Part shown: positions 5,745-6,652 of the stretch, piece after piece
Numbering within the stretch: position 1 is the first letter of the stretch
How the letters are laid out: every line of letters starts with the position of its first letter
Source of the DNA: JAAZFZ01 sp035647435
GTDB lineage: Bacteria; Bacillota; Clostridia; Oscillospirales; Acutalibacteraceae
Assembly: GCA_035647435.1 (NCBI GenBank)
Contig: DASRNM010000109.1
Coordinates: 1 to 6,652 of the forward strand
Length of the DNA: 6,652 bases
Direction of reading: 5' to 3'
Made by a program: the position numbers and the translations under genes
The notes under the pieces: generated by a model
Seen by the model: only the letters and a program-made list of their open reading frames with translations
Told to the model about the DNA's origin: nothing
Database searches by the model: none

Positions 5745-6601
5745 ATGTTGGAATTGTAGGGCTTGGTCTTATAGGCGGTTCGTTTGCCAAAGCGATTAAG
5801 AAAAACACTACTCATAAGATTTTTGCCTTTGACAAAGATATATCTACCCTAAAGTTTGCCAAAATGATAGGAGCTATTGATGGCGAGCTTTCGAGCGACA
5901 CTCTACCCCTTTGCGACTTTGTCATTATTGCGCTTTATCCAGAAGCGACGAGGGACTATATCAAAAACAACGCAAGATTAATTAAAAAAAATGCTATTGT
6001 TGTTGACTGTTGCGGAGTTAAGAGAAGTGTCTGTGATTTTTGTTTTGAGGTTGCTAATCAAAGCGGATTTAATTTCATCGGCGGTCACCCTATGGCAGGC
6101 ACGCAAAACTCAGGTTTCAAGCACTCAAGGGGTACGCTTTTTAAAAACGCATACATGATACTTGTGCCAAAGCAGGGTGAAGATATCGCTTTGCTTGAAA
6201 AAGCGAAAAAGCTTTTTGTCGAGCTTGGATTTTCACGCATTACAATTACCTCCGCCGCAAGGCACGACCAAATTATTGCATACACCTCACAGCTTGCACA
6301 TATTGTATCAAACGGTTATGTTAAAAGCCCAAATGCTCTTGTGCACAAGGGATTTTCCGCAGGCAGTTATAAGGATTTAACCAGAGTTGCAAGGCTCAAC
6401 AAATCAATGTGGACACAGCTGCTTATCGAAAATTCGGATAACCTCTCAAGCGAAATCGATTCATTGATTAACGAGTTAGAAAAATGCAGTGCTGCGATAA
6501 AGGCAAAGGACGCAGATTCACTGAACAAATTGCTCAGTGAGGGGGTAGAATGCAAAGAAAAAGCCGAATCAATGCAAGTTAACTCTTGTGATTCTTTTTA
6601 A
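5741..6601 (+). CDS. tyrA: Prephenate dehydrogenase
   Basis: TyrA oxidatively decarboxylates prephenate (or arogenate in some members) on the way to tyrosine. The 286-residue protein has an N-terminal Rossmann fold with GLGLIGGS (7-14) and an acidic residue at the end of the second strand (FAFDKD, Asp31), which favours NAD over NADP. Catalytic-region motifs are GGHPMAGTQNSGF (114-126, His116), RHDQIIAYTSQLAH (174-187, His187) and SYKDLTRVA (209-217), followed by a helical C-terminal dimerisation domain. The usual DVGSVK motif reads DCCGVK (89-94). There is no chorismate mutase fusion and no C-terminal ACT domain, unlike the roughly 370-residue Bacillus protein, so feedback control by tyrosine through an ACT domain is not expected. 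ATG overlaps the aroF stop (ATGA) and is served by GGAGGTGA 7 bases upstream, inside aroF. Translational coupling is likely. No terminator is seen in the 51 bases after the stop. Confidence 0.95.
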   Translation: MNVGIVGLGLIGGSFAKAIKKNTTHKIFAFDKDISTLKFAKMIGAIDGELSSDTLPLCDFVIIALYPEATRDYIKNNARLIKKNAIVVDCCGVKRSVCDFCFEVANQSGFNFIGGHPMAGTQNSGFKHSRGTLFKNAYMILVPKQGEDIALLEKAKKLFVELGFSRITITSAARHDQIIAYTSQLAHIVSNGYVKSPNALVHKGFSAGSYKDLTRVARLNKSMWTQLLIENSDNLSSEIDSLINELEKCSAAIKAKDADSLNKLLSEGVECKEKAESMQVNSCDSF

Positions 6602-6615
6602 TTATGCAAACCATC

Positions 6616-6644
6616 TTTTATTTTGATAATCAATATGGTAGAAT
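6616..6644 (+). promoter_or_regulatory. Weak candidate extended -10 promoter after tyrA
   Basis: TAGAAT (6639-6644) preceded by TGg (6636-6638) resembles an extended -10 element. The hexamer 17 bases upstream (TTTTAT, 6616-6621) is a poor -35 box. It could serve the next gene, which lies outside the window. Support is slight. Confidence 0.22.
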
Positions 6645-6652
6645 TGTTAAAG

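Noticed and set aside
6623..6644. TTGATA and TAGAAT as a promoter pair
   Set aside because: The spacer is only 10 bases, far from the 16-18 required; only the weaker extended -10 reading is kept at low confidence.

Overview
The window reads as chromosomal DNA of a low-GC Gram-positive bacterium. It is most likely an anaerobic member of the Clostridia, though the taxon is an inference. The basis is AT-rich DNA, strong AGGAGG/GGTGA-type ribosome-binding sites, sigma-A-type promoters, a DegV-family protein and a DAHP synthase of the short AroA(I)-beta type. I saw no insertion sequence, CRISPR array, tRNA or rRNA.

Left part (1-537, minus strand): the N-terminal 179 codons of a DegV-family fatty-acid-binding protein, cut by the window edge, with its own promoter. 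It diverges from the genes to the right across a 180-base gap that contains a perfect 9-bp inverted repeat.

Middle part (718-4463, plus strand): two accessory hydrolase-like genes. The first encodes a 657-residue protein without a signal peptide that looks like a six-hairpin, (alpha/alpha)6-barrel glycosidase. The second has its own extended -10 promoter and encodes an exported protein related to neutral/alkaline ceramidases. Several presumed metal-ligand motifs are kept, but the serine-bearing GDVSP-type motif and the C-terminal domain are missing. The pairing suggests use of a glycoconjugate or lipid, possibly a glycosphingolipid; that is an inference from gene order.

Right part (4482-6601, plus strand): a tyrosine biosynthesis operon, DAHP synthase followed by prephenate dehydrogenase with a 4-base ATGA overlap. 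Ahead of it is a 230-base leader with a near-perfect promoter, a previously unannotated 33-codon leader peptide carrying a Tyr-Tyr-Tyr-Tyr-Ile-Tyr run, and a GC-rich intrinsic terminator followed by a U-rich tract. This has the layout of a ribosome-mediated transcription attenuator that senses tyrosyl-tRNA supply. No T-box element, the usual Gram-positive solution, is visible. DAHP synthase opens the shikimate pathway and TyrA commits prephenate to tyrosine, so the leader would tie both enzymes to tyrosine availability. The attenuator is the most interesting item in the window.
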